DNA of 64,000 bases. It comes from Pseudonocardiales bacterium (GTDB lineage: Bacteria; Actinomycetota; Actinomycetes; Mycobacteriales; Jatrophihabitantaceae). The translations under genes and the position numbers were made by a program. The notes beneath the pieces were generated by a model that saw only the letters and a program-made list of their open reading frames with translations, did not search any database and had not been told where the DNA came from. Of this stretch, positions 52,572 through 62,167 are shown piece after piece (position 1 is the stretch's first letter; every line of letters begins with the position of its first letter). The stretch is from NCBI GenBank assembly GCA_030840295.1, contig JAVEET010000108.1, forward strand, positions 1 to 64,000. The letters run 5' to 3'.

Positions 52572-53858
52572 TTACGCGCGCTCGAGCAGGAACCCGCTCA
52601 GCGACTTGGTGGCGTCACCGCCGGAGGCCGCCTTGCAGATCACCAGGGCGTCGTCGGCCAAGCCGTTGTGCGAGTCTGGGGTGAACTTGATCGTTCCGGC
52701 AACCCCGTCGTACGGGTCTAGCTGCTCCAGGGCCTGTACGACCTTGACCGGGTCTTTGCCGCCGGCCTTGTCCACCGCGAGCTTCAGCATATGAATGAAA
52801 TCGTACGGGCCGTAGACGAGCCCGGCCGTCGTCAGGCCGCCGAAGTTTCCGACTTGCGCGGTGAGCTTGGTGACGTAGTCGAGGTTCTTCTGCGACACCG
52901 GCTCGGATGCGGTGTAACTGAAGCTCTTCAGATACACGGAGTAGGTGTTCGCGTAGACCGAGGCCGGCACGGCCTTGCGCAGAACCTCCGAGCTGATGCT
53001 GGTGGTGCCGATCTTCGGGACGTCGAAGTTGAGGTTCTTGAAGGCGTTGAACATCGAGGTGGACGTGGCGACGATCGCCTGGATGCAGATCACCACATCC
53101 GGCTTGGCCGCCTGCACCTTGCTGACGTAGGGCGTCATCTCGGTGGCGTCGACGGGGTGCTCGACCTCGATGACCAGCTCGGCGCCGGCCTTGGCCGCAC
53201 GGGCCTTGATCGGGGCGACGGACTGCTGGCCGAAGGCGTCGCTGGAGTGCAGCAGCGCGATCTTCTTCCAACCCTGCTTCACCGCGAAGTCGACGATGGC
53301 ATTCATCGCCGGGGTGTTGGTCGGCCCGATCAGGAAGGTGTACGGGTAGCTCTTGACATCGTTGAGCTTGTCCGAGGTCGACACGTTCAGGTTGACGATC
53401 TTCGACGCGGTTGCCAGTGGCACCGCGGCCAGACAGGTTGTCGAGGTGTTCGGCCCGATCACGAAGTTGACCTTCTCCTGAGCGAACTGCCGGAACACGC
53501 CGGGCTCCTTGGACGGGTCGGCCTGGTCGTCCTTGAGCAGCTCCTTGATCGTCGACCCGCCGATGCCACCCGAGGCGTTCAGCTCCTGCACGGCGATGTT
53601 GGCCGGGATGAAGTAGTTGCGGTAGGTGGAGGCCGCCGGGCCGGTCGTTGCGTGCGCCTCACCCAGCAGGAATTGACCGCCGCCGGAGGCGCTGCCGCCA
53701 GCGCTGGACCCGCTGCCCTCGGCAGAACCGCAGGCGGTCAGGAGACCGGTGAATGCGGTCGCGCCACCGGCGACACCCATCAGGTTGAGAAACGAGCGAC
53801 GACTCAGGCCGTCCGAGACGAGCGAGCGGTGCTCCGTCGGGGAGTTGCTGTTGCTCAT
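52572..53858 (-). CDS. Branched-chain-type ABC substrate-binding protein, Tat lipoprotein (cluster 2)
   Basis: A 428-residue LivK-like binding protein. The N-terminus has a twin-arginine motif SRRSFLNLMG (about 19-28), a hydrophobic stretch and lipobox LLTACGS (cysteine about 44), so it is exported folded and lipidated. The mature part has the type I binding fold (LLKDDQADPSKEPGVF, NTSTTCLAAVPLA). ATG at 53858 is preferred to 53948. The partner in cluster 1 uses a Sec-type signal. Confidence 0.9.
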   Translation of the reverse strand: MSNSNSPTEHRSLVSDGLSRRSFLNLMGVAGGATAFTGLLTACGSAEGSGSSAGGSASGGGQFLLGEAHATTGPAASTYRNYFIPANIAVQELNASGGIGGSTIKELLKDDQADPSKEPGVFRQFAQEKVNFVIGPNTSTTCLAAVPLATASKIVNLNVSTSDKLNDVKSYPYTFLIGPTNTPAMNAIVDFAVKQGWKKIALLHSSDAFGQQSVAPIKARAAKAGAELVIEVEHPVDATEMTPYVSKVQAAKPDVVICIQAIVATSTSMFNAFKNLNFDVPKIGTTSISSEVLRKAVPASVYANTYSVYLKSFSYTASEPVSQKNLDYVTKLTAQVGNFGGLTTAGLVYGPYDFIHMLKLAVDKAGGKDPVKVVQALEQLDPYDGVAGTIKFTPDSHNGLADDALVICKAASGGDATKSLSGFLLERA

Positions 53859-53997
53859 GAGATCTCTTTCTTCTCTGGCTCGGCACTCGGCCGGGCTGAT
53901 GTCGTCCCGGAGTCGGGGGTGGGCGCTTAGCAGTGTGCTGGGACACAAAGCCCACAGGCGGTGTGGAATTCCGTGCCGTTAGCCGAACCTCCAAAAG

Positions 53998-54876
53998 CTA
54001 TGCGTCCTCGACCAGCGCCCGTGCATCGCCAACCTGGCGCCATCGGGTCACGTAATCGGGCAGATCCGTCGAGACCCGCATCGGGAAGTGCGGCGCCCGC
54101 TTGTCGAGAAATGCATGCACGCCTTCCTTGCAGTCGGCGCTGCGGCCGAGGAAGAAGATCCCGCGGGAATCGAGCTCGTGGGCCAGCTCGGGACCACCGT
54201 CGGCCAGCATCTGCCAGAGCATTCGCCGCGCGATCGCCACCGCGACCGGTGCGCTGGCGCTGGTGAGTTCGCGGGCGAGCGCGTACGCCGCCGGCAACAG
54301 CTCGTCCGGTTCATGCAGGCTGCGGACCAACCCGGCCCGCAACGCCTCGTCGGCCTCGAATACCCTCCCGGAATAAACCCATTCCAGGGCCTGGCTGATC
54401 CCCACCAACCGCGGCAGGAACCAGCTGGACGAGGCCTCGGGCACCAGGCCACGCCGGGTGAAGACGAAGCCGAAGCGCGCCGTCGTCGAGGCCAGCCGGA
54501 TATCCATCGGCAGCGTGGATGAGATCCCGATTCCCACTGCCGGGCCGTTGATGGCCGCGATCAACGGCTTGGTGCTGTCATAGAACCGCCGCGCGATCAT
54601 GCCGCCGTAGTCGGCATCGCGGTCCATCCGGAAGTCGCCGGACTCGTCGCCCTCGAAGATGTCGGTGCCCTCGGACAGATCGGCGCCGGCGCAGTAGGCC
54701 CGCCCCCGGCCGGTGAACACCACCGCCCGCACCTCGTCGTCGGCGTCGATCTCGTCCATCACCCGGATGAGTTCGGCGCCCATCGCCTCGGTGAAGGCGT
54801 TGAGCCGGTCAGGGCGATCGAGGATCACCGTGGCGATCGAGTCGGTCACGCTGTAGTCGAGAAACTGGTACGTCAT
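53998..54876 (-). CDS. Enoyl-CoA hydratase (crotonase family)
   Basis: A 292-residue crotonase. Oxyanion-hole segments CAGADLSEG (about 62-70) and GPAVGIGISSTLPMDIRLAS are clear, while the catalytic loop reads LVPEASSSWFLPRLVG (about 142-157). The glycine-rich AVGIGIS and Pro-Glu-Ala pattern fit hydratases from mycobacterial degradative clusters. It follows the phosphotransferase by twelve bases, and 139 bases separate it from the binding-protein gene. Confidence 0.86.
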   Translation of the reverse strand: MTYQFLDYSVTDSIATVILDRPDRLNAFTEAMGAELIRVMDEIDADDEVRAVVFTGRGRAYCAGADLSEGTDIFEGDESGDFRMDRDADYGGMIARRFYDSTKPLIAAINGPAVGIGISSTLPMDIRLASTTARFGFVFTRRGLVPEASSSWFLPRLVGISQALEWVYSGRVFEADEALRAGLVRSLHEPDELLPAAYALARELTSASAPVAVAIARRMLWQMLADGGPELAHELDSRGIFFLGRSADCKEGVHAFLDKRAPHFPMRVSTDLPDYVTRWRQVGDARALVEDA

Positions 54877-54888
54877 GAGCCCTCCGGG

Positions 54889-55989
54889 TCAGAGACCGGC
54901 GAAGCCGGCGGCTTCGTCCAGCAGTCGAGGTACGTCAGTGGCGAGGCCGCGGGCGTAGTCGGAGTCGAGTTCGCCGGCACGAAACCGTGCATAGGCACCC
55001 TCGACGATGGCGGCCAGCTTGAACAGCGCCAGGGTCAGATACCAGTCCAGGTGCTCGATCGAGCGACCGGACAGCTTCGCGTAGTGGTCGGCGAGCTCCG
55101 TCCGGCTCGGGGCCCCGGCGCCGCGGGTCAGCGCCTGCACCTGAGGCATCGCCACCGGAACCGGACGGTCATCACCCCAGAAGGCCAGCAGCAGGCCGAG
55201 GTCGACCAGCGGATCGCCGATGGTGGCCAGTTCCCAGTCGATGATCGCGTTCACCCGGATCGCCGGATACTGCTCCTGCGGTGGCAGGAACAGGCAGTTG
55301 TCCAGGTGGTAGTCGCCGTGCAACAGCGCCGGCTCGGTGTCCGGCGGCCGGTGCCGGTCGAGCCAGTCGGCCACCGGGTCGAACAGCGGAAGGTCACGCG
55401 TCTGGTTCGTGGCGTATTGCGACCGCCAGCGGGGCACCTGCCGCGCCAGGTACCCGTCGGGCCGGCCGAAGCCGAGCAGTCCGACCTGCTGCCAGTCAAC
55501 CGCGTGCAGCGCTGCCAACGCCTCGACGGCGGCTCTGCCGGTGGCAGCCACCGCGGTGCGCTCGCCGACGCGCACCGGCCACTCGCTTGGGAAGCTGTCG
55601 GTCAACGCCGTACCGGCCATGTCTTGCAGGACCAGCACCGGCGTCTCGGCCACCGCCCGGTCGTCTGTGAACGCGACCGAGCGTGGGGCCGGAATCGGCT
55701 GATCGGCGAGGGCGGACAGCACTCGGTGCTCGCGCGCCAAGTTGTGCGCGGCCCGTGCGATGCTGGCGGCGGGTGGTCTCCGCACGATCCAGCTGCCGGC
55801 CGGGCCGACCAGGCGGTAGGTCTCGTTGGAATTGCCGCCGGACAGCCTGCTCAGCGTGAACGGCCCGTCGTCGTGCACGGACTCGGCCAGCCAGCGCGCC
55901 AGTGACGCCGGCAGGCAGCGGGATACCGGGCCATCGGACTGGGCAGCTGCGGGCGCGCCGGAGTCCGTCCTGGCAACGGTTGGCTTCAC
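54889..55989 (-). CDS. APH-family phosphotransferase, ACAD10/11 (LvaA/FadE36)-type
   Basis: A 366-residue aminoglycoside-phosphotransferase-fold kinase. LHGDYHLDN (about 206-214) is the Brenner catalytic loop and IIDWELATIGDPLVDLG (about 229-245) the metal-binding DFG-like motif. Relatives in degradative clusters and in human ACAD10/11 phosphorylate 4-hydroxyacyl-CoA so that a dehydrogenase partner can eliminate phosphate. GTG at 55989 overlaps the SDR stop (GTGA). SDR, kinase and crotonase form one operon under the GAF regulator. Confidence 0.85.
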   Translation of the reverse strand: MKPTVARTDSGAPAAAQSDGPVSRCLPASLARWLAESVHDDGPFTLSRLSGGNSNETYRLVGPAGSWIVRRPPAASIARAAHNLAREHRVLSALADQPIPAPRSVAFTDDRAVAETPVLVLQDMAGTALTDSFPSEWPVRVGERTAVAATGRAAVEALAALHAVDWQQVGLLGFGRPDGYLARQVPRWRSQYATNQTRDLPLFDPVADWLDRHRPPDTEPALLHGDYHLDNCLFLPPQEQYPAIRVNAIIDWELATIGDPLVDLGLLLAFWGDDRPVPVAMPQVQALTRGAGAPSRTELADHYAKLSGRSIEHLDWYLTLALFKLAAIVEGAYARFRAGELDSDYARGLATDVPRLLDEAAGFAGL

Positions 55990-56756
55990 CGCGGGCCGCC
56001 GTCGACTGTGATGACGGCGCCGGTGGTGAAGCTGGAGGCGTCGCTGGCCAGGTAGAGCGTGGTGCCAACGATCTCGTCCGGTTCGGCGACCCGCCCCAGC
56101 GCGACCCTTGATGCGTAGCGCTCGGTGGTGACCGCGTCCCAGTGCCGGGCGACGTCGGTGGCGAAGGAGCCCGGCCGGATGCTGTTCACCCGCACGCTCG
56201 GGCCGTATTCCTGGGCCAGCGCGACCGTGACGACGTCGAGGCCGGCCTTCGCGGCCGCGTACGGCAACGCCCGCGCCTCGGGACGGTGGGCACCGAGGCT
56301 GGAGATGTTGATGATCGAGCCGCCGCGCTCGGCGCGCATCCGCTCCGCCGCAAGGACGGCCAGCCGGAACGGACCCTTGAGGTTCAAGGCGACTGTCCGG
56401 TCGAACAGGTCTTCGGAGACCGTAGCGAGCGAGTCGTACAGCACCGACGAGCCGGCGTTGTTGACGAGCACATCGAGGCGTCCGAACCGGTCGTAGGCCG
56501 AGTCGAGCAGCGGTTGGAGCTCGTCCCAATGCCCGACGTGGCAGGCGTGGGCAAGTGCCTGGCCACCGGCGGCGGTAATCTCCTCGGCCACCGAACGACA
56601 TGCCGCCAACGTGCGGCTGGCCACCACCACCGACGCTCCGGCCTCGGCCAGCGCCAGGCTCATCGCCCGGCCGAGGCCCCGGCTGCCTCCGGTGAGGACA
56701 ACTACCTTGCCGGACAGCGAAAACCGGTCCGACACGGCGCTCGCTCGCGGCTGCAT
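55986..56756 (-). CDS. SDR of the kinase operon
   Basis: A 256-residue classical SDR with TGGSRGLG (about 22-29), ASRTLA after strand two (NADP-like), NNAG, ISSLGA and YAAAK, and VITVDGG near the end. ATG at 56756 is preferred to TTG at 56831. In the levulinate operon of Pseudomonas an SDR (LvaD) reduces the 4-keto to 4-hydroxyacyl-CoA before phosphorylation, and this gene sits beside the kinase in the same way. That role is inferred. Confidence 0.83.
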   Translation of the reverse strand: MQPRASAVSDRFSLSGKVVVLTGGSRGLGRAMSLALAEAGASVVVASRTLAACRSVAEEITAAGGQALAHACHVGHWDELQPLLDSAYDRFGRLDVLVNNAGSSVLYDSLATVSEDLFDRTVALNLKGPFRLAVLAAERMRAERGGSIINISSLGAHRPEARALPYAAAKAGLDVVTVALAQEYGPSVRVNSIRPGSFATDVARHWDAVTTERYASRVALGRVAEPDEIVGTTLYLASDASSFTTGAVITVDGGPR

Positions 56757-56836
56757 CGTGCCACCAAACCACGCGGACCGACGGTGCGTACCGGCCCGCG
56801 GGCCTGCTGTTGTCGGACTCGACAGCGACAACCGAG

Positions 56837-58705
56837 TCAGCCGGTTCCGGCAGGTTCGAACAGGCTCTGCACCTGCATCGCCATCGAGACGCTCAGGAGT
56901 GCGTCGAGCCGCTCGGGTTCGATCGAGGACACCTCGCGGATGCGATTGAGCCGGTACCGGACGGTGTTCTCATGGACGCCGAGAATCGTCGATGTCGCCC
57001 TGATCTGCGCCTGGCACGCAATGAAGGCCTTCAACGTCTCGACCAGCGCGCCACCGGTCGCGCTGTCGTGCTCGACCAGCGGCCGCAGCATGTCCTCGGC
57101 ATGCCGCCGCGCGCCGTGCACGCCCTCGCGGCGGGTCACCAGCCGCAGCAGCTCGAGCTCGCGGGTGAAAGAGATCCGCGGCTGATCGGTGGTCTCGCGC
57201 AGCAAGCCTGCCACCTCGCGAACCTTCTCCGCGGTGGACGGCAGCTCGCCCAGGGACCGGCACGGGTCTGATACCACCGCGAAGCGCGCTCCGACCTTGG
57301 TGACCAGGGTGGGAAAAACCGCCTGCAGCGCGAGGCCAACGGGACCGGTGGTCAACCCGGTCTCGGACGGGTCGACCTCGATCAGCGCCAGATCGGCACC
57401 GGGGACACTGGTGCACGCCACCACGCGGCCAAGCTCTGCCAGCTGATCGTTGATCATTGAGGTGACAGCGGTCCGCCGCTTCTGGCCGGTCGAACTGTCG
57501 TCGTCGCGTTCGAGGGCGTACTGCAGCCTGATCACGACGTGCCGCTTGCTGACGTCGAATCCGAAGGATTCAGCCCGCCGCGTCAGGGAATCCAGATCGC
57601 GCCGGCCGTAAAGGATGTCGGCGAGGTACTCCTCACGCTCCTGCCGGTGGATCTCCTTGTTCCGCTGGACCGTCAGCAGCTTCAGCGCCACCGCCATGGA
57701 CGCCTGCTCGAGGGCTTTGCTGTCCACCTGGCTGAACGAGCGGCCGAGCTCGCAGAGTTCCAGGTAGCCAACGCACTGCCGGTCGACGACCATCCGCACC
57801 AGCAGGCGGCGGCACCGGGTCTCCGGGGTCGCGCGCAACATGATGCTCGGGCTGCCGTTGTGCAGTTCGGCGATGGTGTTGCGCACCCACGGAAGGTTGA
57901 GTTGGGTGGCGGTCAGCCCGGGGCAGCGGGCGCCGTCGGCCGCATCCGGCGCTCCCCAGGACACCACCTGCAACTTGGGGTTGTAGAGGACTACAGGCTT
58001 GCCCAGCAGCTCGACGATCAGGTGCAGTATCGCGTCGATGTCAGCGCCGTCGAGCACTGCCCGGGTGACCCGGCCGTGGACGAGCGCGCTCTCGCCGAGC
58101 ACCCGCCGCTGGTGGTCGATGATCTTCGCCCGCTCACCGAGCTTCTTGTACAGCCAGGCCTGCCGGACGGCCAGCGCGCTGAGCCCGGCGAAGGCCTGGG
58201 CCAGTTTGATGTCACGCTGGGTGTAGTCGTGCGGTTCGCCCTGATTGTCGACATAGATGATGCCGATCACCTCGCCGTCGACGACGAGGGGAACGCCCAC
58301 CATGTCGCGGACTCCCCATTGACGCATGGTCCGCTGGATGGTGCGCGGGTCGTGGGAGGCGTCGCGCACGACGACCGGCGACGTGGTGGCGATGATCTCG
58401 GCGGTGAAGAGGTCGTCGTCGACGCCCGACACGAGCTTGCTGACGCCCGCGTCGATGTTGCGACGGCCGACGCAGTACCCGACCTGGCCCTGGAACCGGC
58501 CATCGTCACGGCGCAGGTAGACCGAGCACCGGTTGACGCCGAGCAACTCACAAAGCCGCTGACCTACCAGGCGCAGCACGTCGTTGAGCGGGATCGAATC
58601 GCTGGTCGTCATGAGGGCGACCTCTTCGAACGCACCGACGACCTGCCCGTACAGATCGCCAAGATCGTCCGACACATCGGGCATAAAGTACTGTGAAATG
58701 GTCAT
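56837..58705 (-). CDS. GAF-domain, PucR/CdaR-type transcriptional regulator
   Basis: A 622-residue regulator. Residues about 45-190 form a GAF domain (VGQRLCELLGVNRCSVYLRR and VVDGEVIGIIYVDNQG), about 200-350 a second sensory-like region (LLGKPVVLYNPKLQVVSWG), about 365-510 a CdaR GGDEF-like region, and the last 70 residues a PucR-type helix-turn-helix (LRATSTILGVHENTVRYRLNRIREV shown here in part as GVHENTVRYRLNRIREV). It probably senses an aromatic or acyl-CoA compound and controls the genes on both sides. AAGGGAG precedes the ATG. It is divergent from the acyl-CoA dehydrogenase. Confidence 0.88.
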   Translation of the reverse strand: MTISQYFMPDVSDDLGDLYGQVVGAFEEVALMTTSDSIPLNDVLRLVGQRLCELLGVNRCSVYLRRDDGRFQGQVGYCVGRRNIDAGVSKLVSGVDDDLFTAEIIATTSPVVVRDASHDPRTIQRTMRQWGVRDMVGVPLVVDGEVIGIIYVDNQGEPHDYTQRDIKLAQAFAGLSALAVRQAWLYKKLGERAKIIDHQRRVLGESALVHGRVTRAVLDGADIDAILHLIVELLGKPVVLYNPKLQVVSWGAPDAADGARCPGLTATQLNLPWVRNTIAELHNGSPSIMLRATPETRCRRLLVRMVVDRQCVGYLELCELGRSFSQVDSKALEQASMAVALKLLTVQRNKEIHRQEREEYLADILYGRRDLDSLTRRAESFGFDVSKRHVVIRLQYALERDDDSSTGQKRRTAVTSMINDQLAELGRVVACTSVPGADLALIEVDPSETGLTTGPVGLALQAVFPTLVTKVGARFAVVSDPCRSLGELPSTAEKVREVAGLLRETTDQPRISFTRELELLRLVTRREGVHGARRHAEDMLRPLVEHDSATGGALVETLKAFIACQAQIRATSTILGVHENTVRYRLNRIREVSSIEPERLDALLSVSMAMQVQSLFEPAGTG

Positions 58706-58830
58706 TGCGCTCCCTTAGCGATCGTTAGCACAGTCTCAATCTGCCCGACACTTGTTGGAAATACCAGAGCCGAGTTCCATTTGTTAGCGATTTCGTTGAC
58801 ATCACCAAGCCCGGTGGCGAAGGTGAGGCC
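58706..58830. promoter_or_regulatory. Divergent control region of the GAF regulator and ACAD11-like gene
   Basis: In 125 bases, TTAGCGAT occurs at 58715-58722 and 58784-58791, and the first copy continues into a quasi-palindrome (TAGCGATCGTTA). GTTAGC occurs in both. These are candidate sites for the PucR-type regulator. AT-rich TTGTTGGAAATACC lies between them. Confidence 0.45.
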
Positions 58831-60105
58831 ATGGCCTGGGACTTCAGCACGGACGCCGAGTACGCCGCGAAGCTGGACTGGGCACGCCAGGTCGTCCAGG
58901 ACGAGATCTACCCGCTGGAGGTGCTCGGCCTCGATCACCGAGCGTTTCGCGAGCTGGCCAAACCCCTGCAGGAAAAGGTCAAGGCCAACGGGCTGTGGGC
59001 CGCACATCTGGACCCCCAACTCGGCGGCCAGGGGTACGGGCAGGTCAAGCTCGGGCTGCTGCACGAGATCCTCGGCGCCAGTGACCTCGCCCCCTACGTT
59101 TTCGGCTGCCAGGCCCCGGACTCGGGCAATGCCGAACTGATCGCGCTCGCGGCCACGCCCGCACAGCGCACGACCTGGCTCGAGCCGCTGCTGGCTGGTG
59201 AGCTCTACAGCGCCTACTCGATGACCGAGCAGGGCACCGGTTCGGATCCGAAGCAGTTCACCACCCGCGCCGTCCGCGAGGGCGACTCCTACGTTCTGAA
59301 CGGCCAGAAGTGGTTCGTGGGCAACGCTTCGCGCAGCGACTTCCACATCGTCATGGCGGTCACGAACCCGGACGTCCACCCCTACGAGGGGATGTCCATG
59401 CTGATCGTGCCGACCAACACGCCCGGCATCACGATGCGGCCGCTGGCCAACATGCACGACGTAGCCCTGGACGATCCCCTGTATATCCACGACGAGGTCA
59501 CATACACCGACGTACGCATCCCGGTCGAGAACCTACTGGGCAACGAGGGCGGCGCCTTCGTCCTGGCACAGAAACGCCTCGGCCCCGGACGGATCCACCA
59601 CAGCATGCGCTGGATAGGGCAGTGTCGCCGCGCGTTCGACATGCTGTGCGAGCGCGCGGTGACCATCAGCGTCCACGGCGGCCGACTGGCCGAAAAGCAG
59701 ATGGTGCAGCAGTGGGTAGCCGAGTCCGCGGCCGCCATCGAAGCCGCCCGATTGCTCACGTTGCAAGCGGCCTGGAAGATCGACCAGACCGGCTCCAGCA
59801 GCGCCCGGGTGGAGATCGCGATGATCAAGTACCACGGGGCGTACGTGCTGCACGACGTGCTCGACCGCGCGATCCAAATCTACGGCTCACTCGGTTACTC
59901 TGCCGACATGCCGCTCGAGGCGATGTACCGCTGGTCGCGAGCCGCACGCCTCTACGACGGGCCGGACGAGGTTCACAAGGTCAGCGTCGCCAAGCAGATG
60001 CTGCGCGGATACTCCCCTGCCCTGCCGCCGACGGAGCACATTCCGACGCGGCAGGCCGCGGCCCGCGAGAAGTACGCCTCCGAGCTGAAGCGGATCGGGC
60101 TCTGA
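58831..60105 (+). CDS. ACAD10/11-like acyl-CoA dehydrogenase
   Basis: A 424-residue acyl-CoA dehydrogenase of the ACAD11 type. YSMTEQGTGSDPKQFTT (about 129-145) binds flavin and substrate, NGQKWFVGNA is conserved, and the C-terminal flavin loop is LYDGPDEVHKVSVAK with the DGPDEVH motif of ACAD10/11. Such enzymes work with the APH kinases, eliminating phosphate from 4-phosphoacyl-CoA to give enoyl-CoA. Both kinase genes are in the window (54889, 61148). ATG with GAAGGTGAGG upstream. Confidence 0.88.
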   Translation: MAWDFSTDAEYAAKLDWARQVVQDEIYPLEVLGLDHRAFRELAKPLQEKVKANGLWAAHLDPQLGGQGYGQVKLGLLHEILGASDLAPYVFGCQAPDSGNAELIALAATPAQRTTWLEPLLAGELYSAYSMTEQGTGSDPKQFTTRAVREGDSYVLNGQKWFVGNASRSDFHIVMAVTNPDVHPYEGMSMLIVPTNTPGITMRPLANMHDVALDDPLYIHDEVTYTDVRIPVENLLGNEGGAFVLAQKRLGPGRIHHSMRWIGQCRRAFDMLCERAVTISVHGGRLAEKQMVQQWVAESAAAIEAARLLTLQAAWKIDQTGSSSARVEIAMIKYHGAYVLHDVLDRAIQIYGSLGYSADMPLEAMYRWSRAARLYDGPDEVHKVSVAKQMLRGYSPALPPTEHIPTRQAAAREKYASELKRIGL

Positions 60106-61130
60106 GCACGTCGCAGGAGGACTGGAGCGCCCCCGGGCTCTACGAGCTGGCCGACGGCGTCTACCGGATTCCACTTCCGCTGCCGCAGGACGGGCTGCGC
60201 GCGGTCAACGTCTATGCGCTTGCCCGCGACGACGACCTGGTGCTGATCGACTCCGGCTGGGCGATCCCCGAAGCCCGCGAGCAGCTTTCCCATGCCCTGG
60301 CGAGCGCCGGATTCAGCCCGTCCGATATCCGCCGGTTCCTCATCACCCACGTGCACCGCGATCACTACACGCACGCGGTTGCCCTGCGGCGCGAGTTCGG
60401 CACCCGGGTGACGCTCGGCGCCGGTGAGCAGCGGTCGCTCGAGGTCGCCAGAATGCCTGGCCGCCCAGGGCTGACCGATCAGTTCGAGTACCTGCACCTG
60501 ATGGGCGGTGCCGCGATCGTGGCGGCGCTGGCACCACACCCGGATGCCCACGCGAGCCCGCACGCCGACGACTGGGAGTTGCCCGACGACTGGTTCATCG
60601 GTGGCGAGCAGATCGAGGCCGCCGGCCGCCGGCTGGACGTCATCAACACCCCCGGGCATACCCAGGGCCATGTGGTCTTTCACGACGTCATGAACGCGGC
60701 GCTGTTCGCCGGCGACCACGTGCTGCCGCAGATCACTCCGTCCATCGGCTTCGACGGCAGCGCCTCGGTCAACCCACTCCGCGACTTCCTGCGCTCACTG
60801 GCTCTCGTTCGCGCGCTGCCGGACGCAGCGCTCTACGCCGCGCACGGCCCGGTGGCGCCGAGCGTGCACCAACGGGTCGACGAGCTGGTCGACCACCACG
60901 GTGCTCGGCTCGAGCAGACCGAGCGGGTGGTGTCCGCAGGAGTGGCCATCGGGCTCGAGATCGCGGCGCAACTCACCTGGACGCGGCGCGAACGACGGTT
61001 CGCCGACCTGGACCTCTTCAACCAGATGCTGGCAGTCTGTGAGACCGGCGCGCACCTGGATCTGCTGGAATCACAGGGCAGACTCGTCGTCGAGACGGTG
61101 GACGGCGTCCGCCACTACCGGCTCGCCTGA
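60102..61130 (+). CDS. Metallo-beta-lactamase-fold hydrolase, non-canonical start
   Basis: A protein of about 342 residues with ITHVHRDHYTH (HxHxDH, about 82-92), a histidine in TPGHTQGHVV, an aspartate in LFAGDHVLP and a histidine in AAHGPV. A thioesterase/lactonase-like role within the CoA pathway is plausible. No ATG or GTG fits the fold start; the first in-frame GTG (60240) would delete the first beta-hairpin (YELADGVYRI). CTG at 60102 overlaps the previous stop as CTGA, analogous to ATGA coupling. AGGAGG at 60115-60120 is out of place for that start. Alternatively the reading frame is broken here by a sequence error. Confidence 0.75.
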   Translation: MSTSQEDWSAPGLYELADGVYRIPLPLPQDGLRAVNVYALARDDDLVLIDSGWAIPEAREQLSHALASAGFSPSDIRRFLITHVHRDHYTHAVALRREFGTRVTLGAGEQRSLEVARMPGRPGLTDQFEYLHLMGGAAIVAALAPHPDAHASPHADDWELPDDWFIGGEQIEAAGRRLDVINTPGHTQGHVVFHDVMNAALFAGDHVLPQITPSIGFDGSASVNPLRDFLRSLALVRALPDAALYAAHGPVAPSVHQRVDELVDHHGARLEQTERVVSAGVAIGLEIAAQLTWTRRERRFADLDLFNQMLAVCETGAHLDLLESQGRLVVETVDGVRHYRLA

Positions 61131-61147
61131 CGGCACCCGCTCGGAGT

Positions 61148-62163
61148 TCAGAGGTCCTCCAGGGCGGCGTGTGCTGCCTCGGCCAGCCGCACGACCAACA
61201 AGGCCTGCGCCTCGATGTCGAACCCGTCGTTGCCCATCACGCCGGCCCGGTAGCGGCTGTAGATGCCCTCGCCGATGCAGGTCAACCGCCACAGGGCGAA
61301 CGCCCGGTACCAGCCGATGTCGGAGACGTCGTGGCCAGTCTGCTCGGAGTACCGGTTGATCAACTCCGCCCGGCTCAACCACCCCGGATGCGCGGTCGGT
61401 GACTCCAGCAGCTCGGGCTCACCAGGCATCCGCCAGGTGGCCACCAGCCAGCCGAGGTCGGCCAGGGTATCGCCCAGGGTGGCCAGTTCCCAGTCGAGGA
61501 CGGCGTTGACGCGCCCGACCGGGCTGAGCAGCACGTTGCCCGGCCGAAGGTCGCCGTGCACGAGGCCGGTGAACTTCTGCGGCGGGATGGCCGATGAGAG
61601 CCGCCGGTGCACCTCGTCGACCAGCGGCAGGTCCCGGTCGCTGGACTCGTGGAACTGGCGGTGCCAGCGGCGCAGTTGGCGCTGGCCGTAATCCTCCTTG
61701 CGGCCGAGCGCGCCCAGGCCCACCTCGTCGACGTCGAGCAGGTGGATACGCGCCATGATGTCGACCAGGTCGATCGAGGCGAGGGTGCGCGATTCAACCG
61801 GATACTCCGAGCCCTCCGAATCGACAGCTACGACGATTCCCGGTACCAGGTTCATCACGTAGAACGGCGCACCGAAGACGGACGGATCGGTGCACAGACC
61901 GTAGGAATGCGGCACCGGCACGCCGCTGCCGTCCAGCGCCGAGATGATCCGGTGCTCGCGAGCGACGTCGTGCGCACTCTGCAGGACATTGCCCATCGGC
62001 GGCCGGCGCAGCACGTAGCTGCGCCCGGCCGCGTCGTCGGCCTGGTAGGTCAGGTTCGACCGGCCACCGGCGATCAGGGTGAGCCGGACCGGCTCGGTCA
62101 GGTCGATGCCGTTCGCGTCGAACCAGCGCGCCAGTTGGGATGCGTCGACGTCTGCGGACAGGC

Positions 62164-62167
<4 letters not shown>
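61148..62167 (-). CDS. APH-family phosphotransferase, second ACAD10/11-type kinase
   Basis: A 339-residue kinase with the APH fold. VLRRPP near residue 51 is the nucleotide-loop region, LVHGDLRPGNVLL (about 201-213) the catalytic loop, and LDWELATLGDTLADLGW (about 222-238) the metal site. It is diverged from the kinase at 54889 and likely acts on a different 4-hydroxyacyl-CoA chain length. GTG start overlaps the LLM stop (GTGA). Convergent with the MBL gene. Confidence 0.86.

Noticed and set aside
54889-60105. Naming the locus a levulinate (lva) operon
   Set aside because: The kinase, SDR and dehydrogenase match the logic, but no LvaB-like small subunit or sigma-54 regulator is seen, so the substrate is left open.
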